A DNA stretch of 47,477 nt from Acidaminococcaceae bacterium (lineage in GTDB: Bacteria > Bacillota > Negativicutes > Acidaminococcales > Acidaminococcaceae), in assembly GCA_029004715.1 (NCBI GenBank), contig JAQVYX010000004.1, forward strand, positions 1 to 47,477. The letters run 5' to 3'. Position 1 is the first letter of the stretch; each line of letters opens with the position of its first letter. This document shows, piece after piece, positions 26,968 to 34,774 of the stretch. The notes under the pieces were generated by a model, which was not told the origin of the DNA, did not search any database, and saw nothing but the letters and a program-made list of their open reading frames with translations. The translations under genes were made by a program, and so were the position numbers.

Positions 26968-27041
26968 CACTAATTAGTAAGCAAAAATCCTAAAATATTT
27001 CTGACCCCCAAAAAAAATATAACTGAAAAGAGGAAATCATT

Positions 27042-27974
27042 ATGAGAAAAATAGTAAATAGTTTAATTGAGTTAATTGGAAATACCCCATTACTTCGCCT
27101 AAATAACTTTGACAAAGAATATGCTCCTAATGCTAACATAATTGCCAAACTAGAATATTTTAATCCTGCCGGCAGTGTAAAAGATAGAATTGGCAAAGCT
27201 CTTATTGAAGATGCCGAAGCCAAAGGCCTTCTAAAACCAGGCTCAACAATTATTGAACCAACAAGTGGTAACACAGGCATAGGTCTTGCATCCGTAGCAG
27301 CCGCCAAAGGTTACCGTGCTATTTTAACTATGCCGGAAACTATGAGTGTAGAAAGACGCAATCTACTTAAAGCCTACGGAGCCAAAGTTGTTTTAACAGA
27401 CGGCACTAAAGGCATGAAAGGTGCCATTGACAAAGCTGAAGAACTTGCAAAAAAAACTCCTAACTCCTTTATTCCGGGTCAATTTGTTAATGAAGCTAAT
27501 CCTAAAGCCCATTTTGCTACTACCGGTCCTGAAATTTGGGCTGACACTGAAGGCAACGTAGATATTTTTGTGGCAGGCGTAGGCACTGGTGGTACAATAA
27601 CCGGCGTAGGCAAATTCTTGAAAACTAAAAACCCCAATGTTAAAATCATTGCTGTTGAACCGGCTTCCTCTCCTGTTCTTTCCGGTGGAACCAGCGGTCC
27701 TCATAAAATTCAGGGAATAGGTGCTGGTTTTATTCCTAAAATTCTTGATACTACAGTTTATGATGAAATTTTGCCAATCGAAAACGAAGATGCTTTTGCC
27801 ACTGTTAAAGCCTTAGCTAAAACAGAAGGTATATTAGTTGGTATTTCCAGTGGAGCTGCAATATTTGCTGCTACTGAAATAGCTAACCGTCCTGAAAATC
27901 ATGGAAAAAACATTGTAGTATTATTACCCGATACCGGTGATCGCTATCTCTCTACGCCGGGCTTTGTAGATTAA
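27042..27974 (+). CDS. cysK: Cysteine synthase A (O-acetylserine sulfhydrylase)
   Basis: This 310-residue PLP enzyme makes L-cysteine from O-acetylserine and sulfide. The PLP lysine is K47 in AGSVKDRIG; the substrate loop TSGNTG is at 74-79; the phosphate-binding glycine loop GTGGTITG is near 178-185. The C-terminal part ISSGAAI contacts the PLP ring nitrogen. Length is typical. AGAGGAAA precedes the ATG. A leader ORF and inverted repeat lie upstream and a strong terminator downstream, so it is monocistronic. No cysE is seen in the window. Confidence 0.96.
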   Translation: MRKIVNSLIELIGNTPLLRLNNFDKEYAPNANIIAKLEYFNPAGSVKDRIGKALIEDAEAKGLLKPGSTIIEPTSGNTGIGLASVAAAKGYRAILTMPETMSVERRNLLKAYGAKVVLTDGTKGMKGAIDKAEELAKKTPNSFIPGQFVNEANPKAHFATTGPEIWADTEGNVDIFVAGVGTGGTITGVGKFLKTKNPNVKIIAVEPASSPVLSGGTSGPHKIQGIGAGFIPKILDTTVYDEILPIENEDAFATVKALAKTEGILVGISSGAAIFAATEIANRPENHGKNIVVLLPDTGDRYLSTPGFVD

Positions 27975-27993
27975 CAATACAGATTTTATATAA

Positions 27994-28036
27994 ACAAGGG
28001 CAGTGCTCACAATAGTAGCACTGCCTTTGTTTTTTT
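27994..28036 (+). terminator. Terminator after cysK
   Basis: ACAAGGGCAGTGCT pairs with AGCACTGCCTTTGT (one wobble pair) across 9 nt, followed by T7. Confidence 0.9.
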
Positions 28037-28088
28037 ACCAAAACTAAAATAAGACAATAGAAAAACATGATTTATTTTAAAACAGACA

Positions 28089-28117
28089 TTGCAACAAAAC
28101 TTCTGTTGTACTATAAT
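28089..28117 (+). promoter_or_regulatory. tRNA-Ala promoter
   Basis: TTGCAA (28089-28094) and a consensus TATAAT (28112-28117) are 17 bp apart; transcription would start about 3 bp before the tRNA. Confidence 0.8.
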
Positions 28118-28126
28118 CTAACCCAT

Positions 28127-28202
28127 GGGGACGTAGCTCAGCTGGGAGAGCGTTCGGTTCGCATCCGAGAGGTCGAGAGTTCAATCCTCTTCGTCTCCAC
28201 CA
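28127..28202 (+). tRNA. tRNA-Ala (anticodon CGC)
   Basis: A 76-nt cloverleaf is complete with encoded CCA. The acceptor stem GGGGACG/CGTCTCC has the G3-U70 pair that identifies alanine tRNA. The D arm is GCTCAGCTGGGAGAGC, the anticodon stem TTCGG/CCGAG encloses loop TTCGCAT (anticodon CGC, reading GCG), and the T arm is GAGAGTTCAATCCTCTT. It stands alone with its own promoter and terminator. Confidence 0.96.
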
Positions 28203-28247
28203 TATTAAAACAAAAGAGTACAAGAAAAAATGATTTTTATTTAAAGC

Positions 28248-28287
28248 AACGAAGGATTCTGTCATACGACAGAATCCTTCGTTTTTT
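28248..28287 (+). terminator. Terminator after tRNA-Ala
   Basis: A perfect 16-bp stem (28248-28263 with 28268-28283) with loop ATAC is followed by T residues. Confidence 0.9.
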
Positions 28288-28316
28288 ACAATTTATACAA
28301 ATTTAAACACAACTGC

Positions 28317-29228
28317 TTATCTGGTATTAGCTACTTTACTATAGGCTTTAACCTTATTTCTGCCTGAAGTTTTAGCTTGATAAAGGGCAAAATCCGCAGT
28401 TTTTACAAGTTCCTCCGCATTTATATCGGCCGAAGGAATCATCGAATTTAGACCTACACTAATAGTAACATAGGGATAAGAATTTTCTTTACCTGACGGT
28501 ATTTTTAAGTTGGCAACAGCATTGCATATATCTTCCCCAACTTTTATAGCTTCATCTATCGAAGTATTTGACATTACTACTACGAACTCTTCTCCTCCGT
28601 ATCTCGCCGCAAAATTACCTAAGCTGCTTAGTTGACCAATAATAGTAGCTGCTATATGTCGTAAGCACTCATCACCTGCTTGATGTCCATAAGAATCATT
28701 ATAATCTTTAAAAAAATCAACATCTATTAAAACCAACGAAACCGCTATTTGTTCTCGCAAACAATGTCTCCATTCTTTATCTAACAACTCATCAAAGGAG
28801 CGTCTATTTGCTATGCCTGTAAGCCAATCCAAAGCAGAAAAAAGTGTAAGTTGCTTATTAGCCTTTTCCAAAGCCTCTGTACGATTTTTCAACTGCCTTT
28901 TTAAGATTCCAACTAGTAAAATCATAGAAATAGTCGCTATACAAATAACGACCATCTTATAGAGATTTTCCTGTGTATACGTCATCAAGTTTCCCCGTAT
29001 AGAAAAAAAATAACCACAATACAAAATAGTCAAAAACCCACTAACGCTACCACACACAAAACCCCCTACGAAAGTAGCCAACACAATAGCAACAAAACAA
29101 ACAACAGCCGGATTCGGAACCTTTAAAGAAATGTTAATTATAATCGCTAATATAGTTATGAGTAAACTTATTGCAAAACAATTTTTTTGTATGTAATCGT
29201 ATTTAACTTTAACTGAACGCCTAGACAC
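28317..29228 (-). CDS. Membrane-bound diguanylate cyclase (GGDEF)
   Basis: This 303-residue protein has four or five N-terminal transmembrane helices (about 17-110), a short coiled linker (111-130) and a GGDEF domain (about 131-300). The active site is intact: RYGGEEF with GGEEF at 211-215, IDVDFFKDYNDSYGH for metal and substrate. The position of the RxxD inhibitory site (202-205) reads SLGN, so product inhibition through that site is not expected. The membrane part has no recognised sensor fold. The start is GTG with AAGGAGG upstream. It probably makes c-di-GMP in response to an envelope signal. It is monocistronic and no c-di-GMP riboswitch is seen upstream. Confidence 0.9.
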   Translation of the reverse strand: MSRRSVKVKYDYIQKNCFAISLLITILAIIINISLKVPNPAVVCFVAIVLATFVGGFVCGSVSGFLTILYCGYFFSIRGNLMTYTQENLYKMVVICIATISMILLVGILKRQLKNRTEALEKANKQLTLFSALDWLTGIANRRSFDELLDKEWRHCLREQIAVSLVLIDVDFFKDYNDSYGHQAGDECLRHIAATIIGQLSSLGNFAARYGGEEFVVVMSNTSIDEAIKVGEDICNAVANLKIPSGKENSYPYVTISVGLNSMIPSADINAEELVKTADFALYQAKTSGRNKVKAYSKVANTR

Positions 29229-29481
29229 ACTTTAGTTCCTCCTTCTATATAAATCATCCCGTTTAAAAGATGCGGTCCTCTTTTGTAATAACTACACGTT
29301 ACCCTAATTTAAGTACTTATTGGAAACATTATGTACAAATGTCTATCCCAATAATTATACTGCAATTAATATAATAATTAAACAATATAATTAATAAGTT
29401 TATAAATGTTTTATTTTTTCCCTAACATTGTATCATGTCGTTTATTTTTTACACTGACACAAATACTTCCTAATAATTTGT
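29229..29481. other. AT-rich intergenic region without a gene
   Basis: Very AT-rich spacer between the divergent GGDEF gene and the yqhD operon. It has a weak candidate minus-strand promoter and a small AAAAGA/TCTTTT hairpin (29265-29285), but no ORF with a ribosome-binding site and no recognised riboswitch. Confidence 0.6.
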
Positions 29482-29510
29482 TTGACAATTAAAATGACCA
29501 GTCGTATAAT
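29482..29510 (+). promoter_or_regulatory. Promoter of the yqhD operon with a possible TetR-type site
   Basis: Consensus TTGACA (29482-29487) and TATAAT (29505-29510) are exactly 17 bp apart. The spacer contains TGACCAGTCG (29495-29504), an imperfect GAC-CA-GTC dyad placed where a repressor would block polymerase. The NemR-like repressor encoded at the end of this operon is the natural candidate to bind it. Confidence 0.7.
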
Positions 29511-29560
29511 AGACAAAAGAAGTAAGTTTATAACAACAAAAAACAAAGGAGTTGAATTTT

Positions 29561-30721
29561 ATGAACAATTTTCAATTTGTAAATCCTACAAAAATTATCT
29601 TCGGTAAAGACGAAATTGTAAAATTAACGAAAGAAATCCCTTCCGGCAGTAAAGTTTTATTAATTTATGGTGGCGGCAGTATTAAGAAATTTGGTTTGTT
29701 AGACAAAGTTAAAAACACCTTAAAAGAATATAATCTCGGTGAATTTGGCGGTATTGAACCCAATCCAACATACGAGACATTGATGAAAGCGGTTGACTTC
29801 ATTCGCAAGGAAAAATATGATTTTCTGCTAGCAATTGGTGGTGGTTCCGTTATTGATGGTACTAAATTCATAGCTGCTGCTGTACCCTTCACCAACGATG
29901 ATCCTTGGAAACTTATTGTTGAACAACTACCAATTAAAAACGCCTTGCCTTTCGGTACGGTACTAACCCTACCGGCAACCGGTTCGGAAATGAATAATGG
30001 CGCTGTGGTAACTAGAAAAGCTATAAATGCCAAATTACCTTTTAGAAATCCAGCCCTATTTCCTAAATTTTCGATCCTTGACCCGGTTTATACATATACT
30101 TTACCTAAAAAACAAATCGCTAATGGCGTTGTTGATGCCTTTATTCACGTTATGGAACAATATATGACCTACCCTGTTGCCGGCATGGTACAGGATCGTT
30201 TTGCAGAAGGATTGCTGTTAACTTTAATTGAAGAAGGGCCTAAGGCTTTAGAAACTCCGGAAGACTATAATGTTCGCGCCAATATTATGTGGGCAGCGAC
30301 CTTAGCATTAAACGGCCTAATTGGTAGCGGAGTCCCACAAGATTGGTCAACACATATGATTGGGCATGAAATCACGGCTTTATATGGCTTGGATCATGCA
30401 CAAACCTTAGCCATTGTTTTCCCCTCCATGCTGAAGATTATGCAAAAAGATAAAGCTGAAAAAATTCTTCAGTATAGCGATAGGATTTGGAATATACCCA
30501 AGAATATATCCGATGCAGATAGAATTGCCCTGGCTATTACAAAAACTCAGGACTTCTTTGAAACCATGGGTGTCAAAACACGTTTTTCTGATTATGGCTT
30601 AGGTCAGGAAGTTATAGAAAAAATTGTAGCAGGTCTAAAAGCACATAACATGGTTAAGCTGGGCGAACGCGGTGCAGTAACACCGGAAGTCGCCGGCAAA
30701 GTATTGGCATTGAGCTTATAA
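29561..30721 (+). CDS. yqhD: NADPH-dependent iron-containing alcohol dehydrogenase / aldehyde reductase, YqhD type
   Basis: This 386-residue group III metal-dependent alcohol dehydrogenase aligns with E. coli YqhD nearly position by position. The cofactor loop GGGS is at 37-40. Metal ligands D192, H196, H265 and H279 match D194, H198, H267 and H281 of YqhD. YqhD reduces short-chain and reactive aldehydes with NADPH. A TTG codon lies 9 bp further upstream in frame, but the ATG at 29561 is correctly spaced after AAAGGAG. It is first in a three-gene unit with an Old Yellow Enzyme and a TetR regulator, indicating detoxification of aldehydes and electrophiles. Confidence 0.94.
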   Translation: MNNFQFVNPTKIIFGKDEIVKLTKEIPSGSKVLLIYGGGSIKKFGLLDKVKNTLKEYNLGEFGGIEPNPTYETLMKAVDFIRKEKYDFLLAIGGGSVIDGTKFIAAAVPFTNDDPWKLIVEQLPIKNALPFGTVLTLPATGSEMNNGAVVTRKAINAKLPFRNPALFPKFSILDPVYTYTLPKKQIANGVVDAFIHVMEQYMTYPVAGMVQDRFAEGLLLTLIEEGPKALETPEDYNVRANIMWAATLALNGLIGSGVPQDWSTHMIGHEITALYGLDHAQTLAIVFPSMLKIMQKDKAEKILQYSDRIWNIPKNISDADRIALAITKTQDFFETMGVKTRFSDYGLGQEVIEKIVAGLKAHNMVKLGERGAVTPEVAGKVLALSL

Positions 30722-30735
30722 AAGGAGCTTTTATT

Positions 30736-31869
30736 ATGGAAAAGAATTTAAAAGAAAAAAATACTAACTTGGATATTTTATTTAATCCTGTAACAATAGG
30801 TAAGCTAAAATTAGCTAATCGAATTGTCATGGCTCCTATGACTAGAGGGTTTTCGCCTAACGGTGTTCCCGGTGATAACGTGGCCGCGTATTACCAACGT
30901 CGTGCTGAAAATCAAGTTGGCCTAATTATTACCGAAGGCACTTTAATAAATCACCCTGCCGCCGCTGAAGGTTTGGGACGCCCCAATTTTCATGGCGAGG
31001 CTGCACTAAATGGTTGGTCCCAGGTGGTGAAGTGTGTTCACCAAGCAGGTGGCAAAATAATGCCTCAATTATGGCATGTTGGCACTGCGCGCAAAACTAA
31101 TGCCAGCAATCCTAATCCTGAAACTTTACCCATTGGTCCTTCCGGCCTTGATGTCGTGACCGGAGAAAAAGTAAATAAACCTATGGACATCGAAGAAATC
31201 GAAGAAATCATTCAAGCATTCGCTACTGCAGCCCTTGCTGCAAAAAAACTGGGCTTCGATGGTATTGAAATTCATGGTGCACATGGTTACTTAATTGATC
31301 AGTTCTTTTGGGAAAAAACAAACCAGCGCCACGATAAATATGGTGGTAATATGAAGGCTCGTTCTCAGTTTGCTGTGGAAATAATAAAAGCATGTCGTAG
31401 TGCCGTAGGGTCTGATTTTCCTATAGTATTTCGTTATTCTCAATGGAAAATGGGAAGTTACCAAGCAAAATTAACAAATACCCCTGAAGAATTAGCCGTT
31501 TTTCTAGAACCCCTAGTAGAAGCAGGTGTGGATATTTTTCATTGCTCAACTCGCCGCTATTGGAAACCCGAATTTGATGGTTCTACATTAAACTTGGCCG
31601 GGTGGACTAAAAAAATAACAGGCAAACCAACTATCACTGTTGGTTCCGTTGGTCTTGACACTAACTTTATAGATTTCTTTACTCAAGGAAAAGGTGCCAA
31701 AACGACTAGTTTACTCCCCCTTATTGAGAGATTAGAAAATAAAGAGTTTGACTTAGTGGCCGTTGGAAGAGCTTTACTTGCAGACCCTGCTTGGGTCGTT
31801 AAAATACGTGAAAATAGGAGTAATGAACTTATTCCCTTTGAACCCGGTGCAGAAAAAACATTATCTTAA
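30736..31869 (+). CDS. Old Yellow Enzyme family NAD(P)H:flavin oxidoreductase, NemA-like
   Basis: This 377-residue FMN-dependent TIM-barrel ene-reductase reduces activated C=C bonds or nitro compounds. N-terminal FMN-binding motif APMTRG (33-38), the substrate-binding H180/H183 pair with Y185 (IHGAHGYLIDQF) and VGRALLADPAW near the C-terminus are intact. It lacks the C-terminal Fe-S and NADPH domains of 2,4-dienoyl-CoA reductases, so it is a short OYE. GGAG is present before the ATG, 14 bp after yqhD. The pairing with a NemR-like repressor parallels E. coli nemRA. Confidence 0.93.
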   Translation: MEKNLKEKNTNLDILFNPVTIGKLKLANRIVMAPMTRGFSPNGVPGDNVAAYYQRRAENQVGLIITEGTLINHPAAAEGLGRPNFHGEAALNGWSQVVKCVHQAGGKIMPQLWHVGTARKTNASNPNPETLPIGPSGLDVVTGEKVNKPMDIEEIEEIIQAFATAALAAKKLGFDGIEIHGAHGYLIDQFFWEKTNQRHDKYGGNMKARSQFAVEIIKACRSAVGSDFPIVFRYSQWKMGSYQAKLTNTPEELAVFLEPLVEAGVDIFHCSTRRYWKPEFDGSTLNLAGWTKKITGKPTITVGSVGLDTNFIDFFTQGKGAKTTSLLPLIERLENKEFDLVAVGRALLADPAWVVKIRENRSNELIPFEPGAEKTLS

Positions 31870-31928
31870 CATTAAGCCACCTCAGCAACAAAAGCTCAAT
31901 GCGTTACTAAAATATGAGGAGATTATAA

Positions 31929-32534
31929 ATGTCTAGGAAAAAAAGTGCAGACTTAGAAAAAACAAAACAAGACTTATTAGAAGTTGGCCTCGCTCTATTT
32001 GAACGCAAGGGCTTTAATGCTACAGGTATCCAAGAAATTGCTACTTCTGCCGGTATTCCTAAGGGCTCCTTCTATAACTATTTCGCCAGCAAAGACGATT
32101 TTGGCGTAGCCGTGATAAATTACTATACCGAATTTAATACGAAAATTTGGCAAGACCTGCTAAGCGAAAAAAACAAAGAAGACCCCTATGAGGCTCTGAG
32201 TAATGCTTTTTTATCTATTGCGGATAAATATGGTTGTGCCGAGGTGAAAAAAGGCTGCCTACTGGGTAATCTAGCAGCAGAAATCAGCGATGCCAGCGAA
32301 AAATGCCGACTCGCATTACTGTCTTCTGTAAGCCTCTACAAAACCATCTTGGCTGAAAGAATACTAATGGGGCAAAAAATCGGTAAAGTTAGGACTGATT
32401 TATCCTCCCAACTCTTAGCAGATTTCGTTTGGGATTGCTGGCAAGGGAGCTTACTCCGTATGAAAATCGAAAAGTCCATTGTGCCCATCAACAATAATTT
32501 GGAACTGCTTTTTAAACATTTTTTATTGCCCTAA
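31929..32534 (+). CDS. TetR-family repressor, NemR-like
   Basis: This 201-residue regulator has an N-terminal TetR helix-turn-helix (about 10-60; IQEIATSAGIPKGSFYNYFASKDDFG). The ligand-domain segment KKGCLLGNLAAEISD, with C110, corresponds to the region of NemR that contains the redox- and electrophile-sensing C106; a second cysteine, C103, is close by. It likely releases DNA when C110 is modified by aldehydes, quinones or chlorine species, by analogy. It is the last gene of the yqhD operon and probably autoregulates it through 29495-29510. Confidence 0.88.
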   Translation: MSRKKSADLEKTKQDLLEVGLALFERKGFNATGIQEIATSAGIPKGSFYNYFASKDDFGVAVINYYTEFNTKIWQDLLSEKNKEDPYEALSNAFLSIADKYGCAEVKKGCLLGNLAAEISDASEKCRLALLSSVSLYKTILAERILMGQKIGKVRTDLSSQLLADFVWDCWQGSLLRMKIEKSIVPINNNLELLFKHFLLP

Positions 32535-32547
32535 AAATAACTTTAAC

Positions 32548-32592
32548 AAAGGGAGGTATAGCAGCATTTTATTTGCTGTTATACCTCCCTTT
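32548..32592. terminator. Bidirectional terminator between tetR and the acetolactate decarboxylase gene
   Basis: A 19-bp stem (32548-32566 with 32574-32592) has one wobble pair and a 7-nt loop, with A/T runs on both sides between convergent genes. Confidence 0.9.
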
Positions 32593-32624
32593 TACTTTCT
32601 TTGCCATAATGATAGCTTTAAAAA

Positions 32625-33407
32625 TTATTTAGATTTTTCAACTATATTAAGCTCTTTGCTATAATCTTTATTTAAGGCCGCATTTTGAAAAGCCATACTA
32701 CTTGGCAAAATCATTTTGAACTCGCGCACACGGGCAACTTGCACTTTCCCCGTTCTGATTGCTCCGCTCAAAATATGTCCTCCGCTTTTACGGTCAGCCG
32801 AAATAAAATGCAAATGATACCCTGTTACATTAATCCCTTGAATATAGTCCGGACACCAAAAGCCTACAATCGTTCCTTTAGTATTTTGAATATCAAACAC
32901 AGATTGTGTCTTGGCGGCCTCCATTAATGATGGATAGGGTTGCTCTTTTGCCGGAATACTGCGAGTTTTTCCTGTAAAAGTACCATCAATACGAATAGCA
33001 TAAATATAATTTTTATCTTCAATAATAGCATCTAATTGTTTTTCTAATTCAGAAAAATTTCGTGCCCAGGCAATTTCTCCCACCTTATCTGCTTTAAAAT
33101 TTATAACGTTAGCAAAAGGTGTTTCCATTTCCGCCTTTAAAAGCTCGATTTTTCCTGTAGATTTTACTTGATAAAATTTTCCATCAACAACAACCATTTC
33201 ACCATCTAAACCGTTTAGCGTTCCAATTCCAAAATCACCCTGTTCCTGCAAAGTTTTTATTGTAACATCGCCGTCATAAACCCCCTGCATTAAAGCATTT
33301 ATGGTTGAAACTTGATACATAGAATTCAGATTTTTTGCACTAGCTGAAACTGTAAATAAAATGAATACGATAATAAAAAGGACACTTCGTTTAAATATTT
33401 TAACCAT
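32625..33407 (-). CDS. Alpha-acetolactate decarboxylase with signal peptide
   Basis: This 260-residue protein matches AlsD/BudA, which converts (S)-2-acetolactate to acetoin. The zinc ligands H198, H200 and H211 (GYHLHF...GGH) keep the spacing of the Brevibacillus enzyme (H194, H196, H207) and E70 matches its E65. The N-terminus, MVKIFKRSVLFIIVFILFTV then SASA, is a classical signal peptide with a predicted cut after ASA (about residue 24). The mature enzyme would therefore act in the periplasm or outside. No acetolactate synthase or butanediol dehydrogenase gene is near. Moderate ribosome-binding site GAGGTG 6 bp before the ATG. Confidence 0.9.
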   Translation of the reverse strand: MVKIFKRSVLFIIVFILFTVSASAKNLNSMYQVSTINALMQGVYDGDVTIKTLQEQGDFGIGTLNGLDGEMVVVDGKFYQVKSTGKIELLKAEMETPFANVINFKADKVGEIAWARNFSELEKQLDAIIEDKNYIYAIRIDGTFTGKTRSIPAKEQPYPSLMEAAKTQSVFDIQNTKGTIVGFWCPDYIQGINVTGYHLHFISADRKSGGHILSGAIRTGKVQVARVREFKMILPSSMAFQNAALNKDYSKELNIVEKSK

Positions 33408-33492
33408 ACGTTCACCTCTAATTTTCTGATTTATTTAATTACACGAGCAAATTCTACATATAAACTAATTCTATGCTTTTGCAAAAATACCT

Positions 33493-33521
33493 TTTATATT
33501 TAAGTGGTTAGTTTTTGACAA
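33493..33521 (-). promoter_or_regulatory. Candidate promoter of the acetolactate decarboxylase gene
   Basis: On the minus strand, TTGTCA (33516-33521) and TATAAA (33493-33498) are 17 bp apart. A second possible promoter (TTGCAA, then TATGTA) lies closer to the gene. Confidence 0.5.
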
Positions 33522-33603
33522 AAATTGCAATAATTGTCCCTTTTAGTTAGATGTTTTTGTTGTTATAATTAATGACAGTAGTTAAAAGAAATGAGGTTAT
33601 ATT

Positions 33604-34425
33604 ATGAATAATACAATGTATAAAGCTCTAACTATAGCCGGCTCTGATACTAGTGGCGGTGCGGGAATGGAAGCAGATTTAAAAACCATGGAAGAATTAG
33701 GAGTATATGGAATGGTAGCATTGACAGTTATTGTAGCACAAAATCCGCAAAATAACTGGTCCCATGATATTTTTCCTATTTCCCTCGATGTTATTGAAAA
33801 ACAGTTAAATACTGTTTTAGATGGTATAGGCGTAGACGCTATGAAAACCGGTATGTTAGGCAGTTCTGATTTAGTAGAATTAGTTGCTAAAACTGTTGAT
33901 AAATATCACTTGAAAAACGTAGTAATAGACCCCGTTATGGTCTGCAAAGGCGTGGACGCCATTATGGTTCCTGAAGCCGCAGCAGCCACTAAAGAGCTTT
34001 TAGTAAGTCGTGCTGATGTTGTTACGCCAAATCTTTTGGAAGCTGCTTATTTGACTGATATGCCAACTGTCGCTACCTTGGAAGATATGAAAGAAGCAGC
34101 CGGCCGCATCGTTGAAATGGGCGCAAAATTCGTTGTAATAAAAGCAGGAGAACGCTTGCCCGGTGATAATGCTGTAGATGTTCTTTATGATGGCAAAGAG
34201 TTTAGCGTCAGCACCGCTCCCAAAATCCCAGGAGCTTTCAACAATGGTGCCGGTTGTACCTTTTCAGCTGCGATTACATCTTGTCTAGCAAAAGGCATGA
34301 GCATGCCTGAAACCATGGCGTTAACCAAAAAATTTATGACAGAAGCGCTAAAAGGTTCCTTTAGAATCAACAAATGGGCAGGAGCAACAAAACATATCGC
34401 TTATCGCGAAACACTAAATAAATAA
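33604..34425 (+). CDS. pdxK: Pyridoxine / hydroxymethylpyrimidine kinase, PdxK-ThiD family
   Basis: This 273-residue ribokinase-fold enzyme phosphorylates pyridoxine/pyridoxal or [21 protein letters not shown] (11-28) forms the substrate region, DPVMVCKG (109-116) is conserved, and GAGCTFSAA with C218 holds the anion hole and catalytic aspartate region; Cys here is characteristic of the Bacillus-type pyridoxal kinase (ThiD-like PdxK). It is monocistronic with TATAAT at 33564-33569 but a weak -35, and has its own terminator. No thiamine genes or TPP riboswitch are near, which favours the B6 role. Confidence 0.88.
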   Translation: MNNTMYKALTIAGSDTSGGAGMEADLKTMEELGVYGMVALTVIVAQNPQNNWSHDIFPISLDVIEKQLNTVLDGIGVDAMKTGMLGSSDLVELVAKTVDKYHLKNVVIDPVMVCKGVDAIMVPEAAAATKELLVSRADVVTPNLLEAAYLTDMPTVATLEDMKEAAGRIVEMGAKFVVIKAGERLPGDNAVDVLYDGKEFSVSTAPKIPGAFNNGAGCTFSAAITSCLAKGMSMPETMALTKKFMTEALKGSFRINKWAGATKHIAYRETLNK

Positions 34426-34473
34426 AACTATCAAAACAGAAACGCAATACATAAAATCATATCTAAGCAATAC

Positions 34474-34525
34474 AAAAGACGTCCGCTAAATGTTAAAGAA
34501 ATAACATTGTGCGGACGTCTTTTTA
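34474..34525. terminator. Terminator between pdxK and the vdcD-like gene
   Basis: AAAAGACGTCCGC (34474-34486) pairs with GCGGACGTCTTTT (34511-34523); an inner ATGTTA/TAACAT pair extends the stem. The genes on both sides are convergent. Confidence 0.88.
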
Positions 34526-34538
34526 TAAAACATATAAT

Positions 34539-34748
34539 TTATTTGGATTTTAAGGGTGGAATTGGCGGAATATGCTGTAATTTGCAAATATCTTCCGGTT
34601 TCAATTTAAAAACATCATGAACGTTTATATCTTCAGTGGATCTCCAAGAATAACAACAAGTGTCACAAACATATACTTCCCAAACATCTCCTACCGGAGA
34701 TTTAGTCATTACTCTTACTGTATCAGAATCACAACGTGGACATTTCAT
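34539..34748 (-). CDS. vdcD: Small subunit/partner of non-oxidative hydroxyarylic acid decarboxylase, VdcD/BsdD family
   Basis: This 69-residue protein has a zinc-ribbon-like pair of CxxC motifs: C3-P-R-C6 and, after WEVYVCDTCCYSWRSTE, a second set. The C-terminal tail ends IPPIPPL, as in Bacillus BsdD and Streptomyces VdcD. These proteins accompany VdcC/BsdC in vanillate and 4-hydroxybenzoate decarboxylases; their exact role is not settled. It follows the UbiD gene by 26 bp on the same strand. GAGGAGG precedes the ATG. Confidence 0.93.
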   Translation of the reverse strand: MKCPRCDSDTVRVMTKSPVGDVWEVYVCDTCCYSWRSTEDINVHDVFKLKPEDICKLQHIPPIPPLKSK

Positions 34749-34774
34749 ATGTATTACCTCCTCTTTTTATATTA

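Noticed and set aside
28127-28202. tRNA gene as an integration site for a mobile element
   Set aside because: No integrase, no direct repeat of the tRNA 3' end, and ordinary genes with matching composition on both sides.
29229-29481. c-di-GMP riboswitch ahead of the GGDEF gene
   Set aside because: The conserved GEMM motifs are absent; the region is AT-rich with only a small hairpin.
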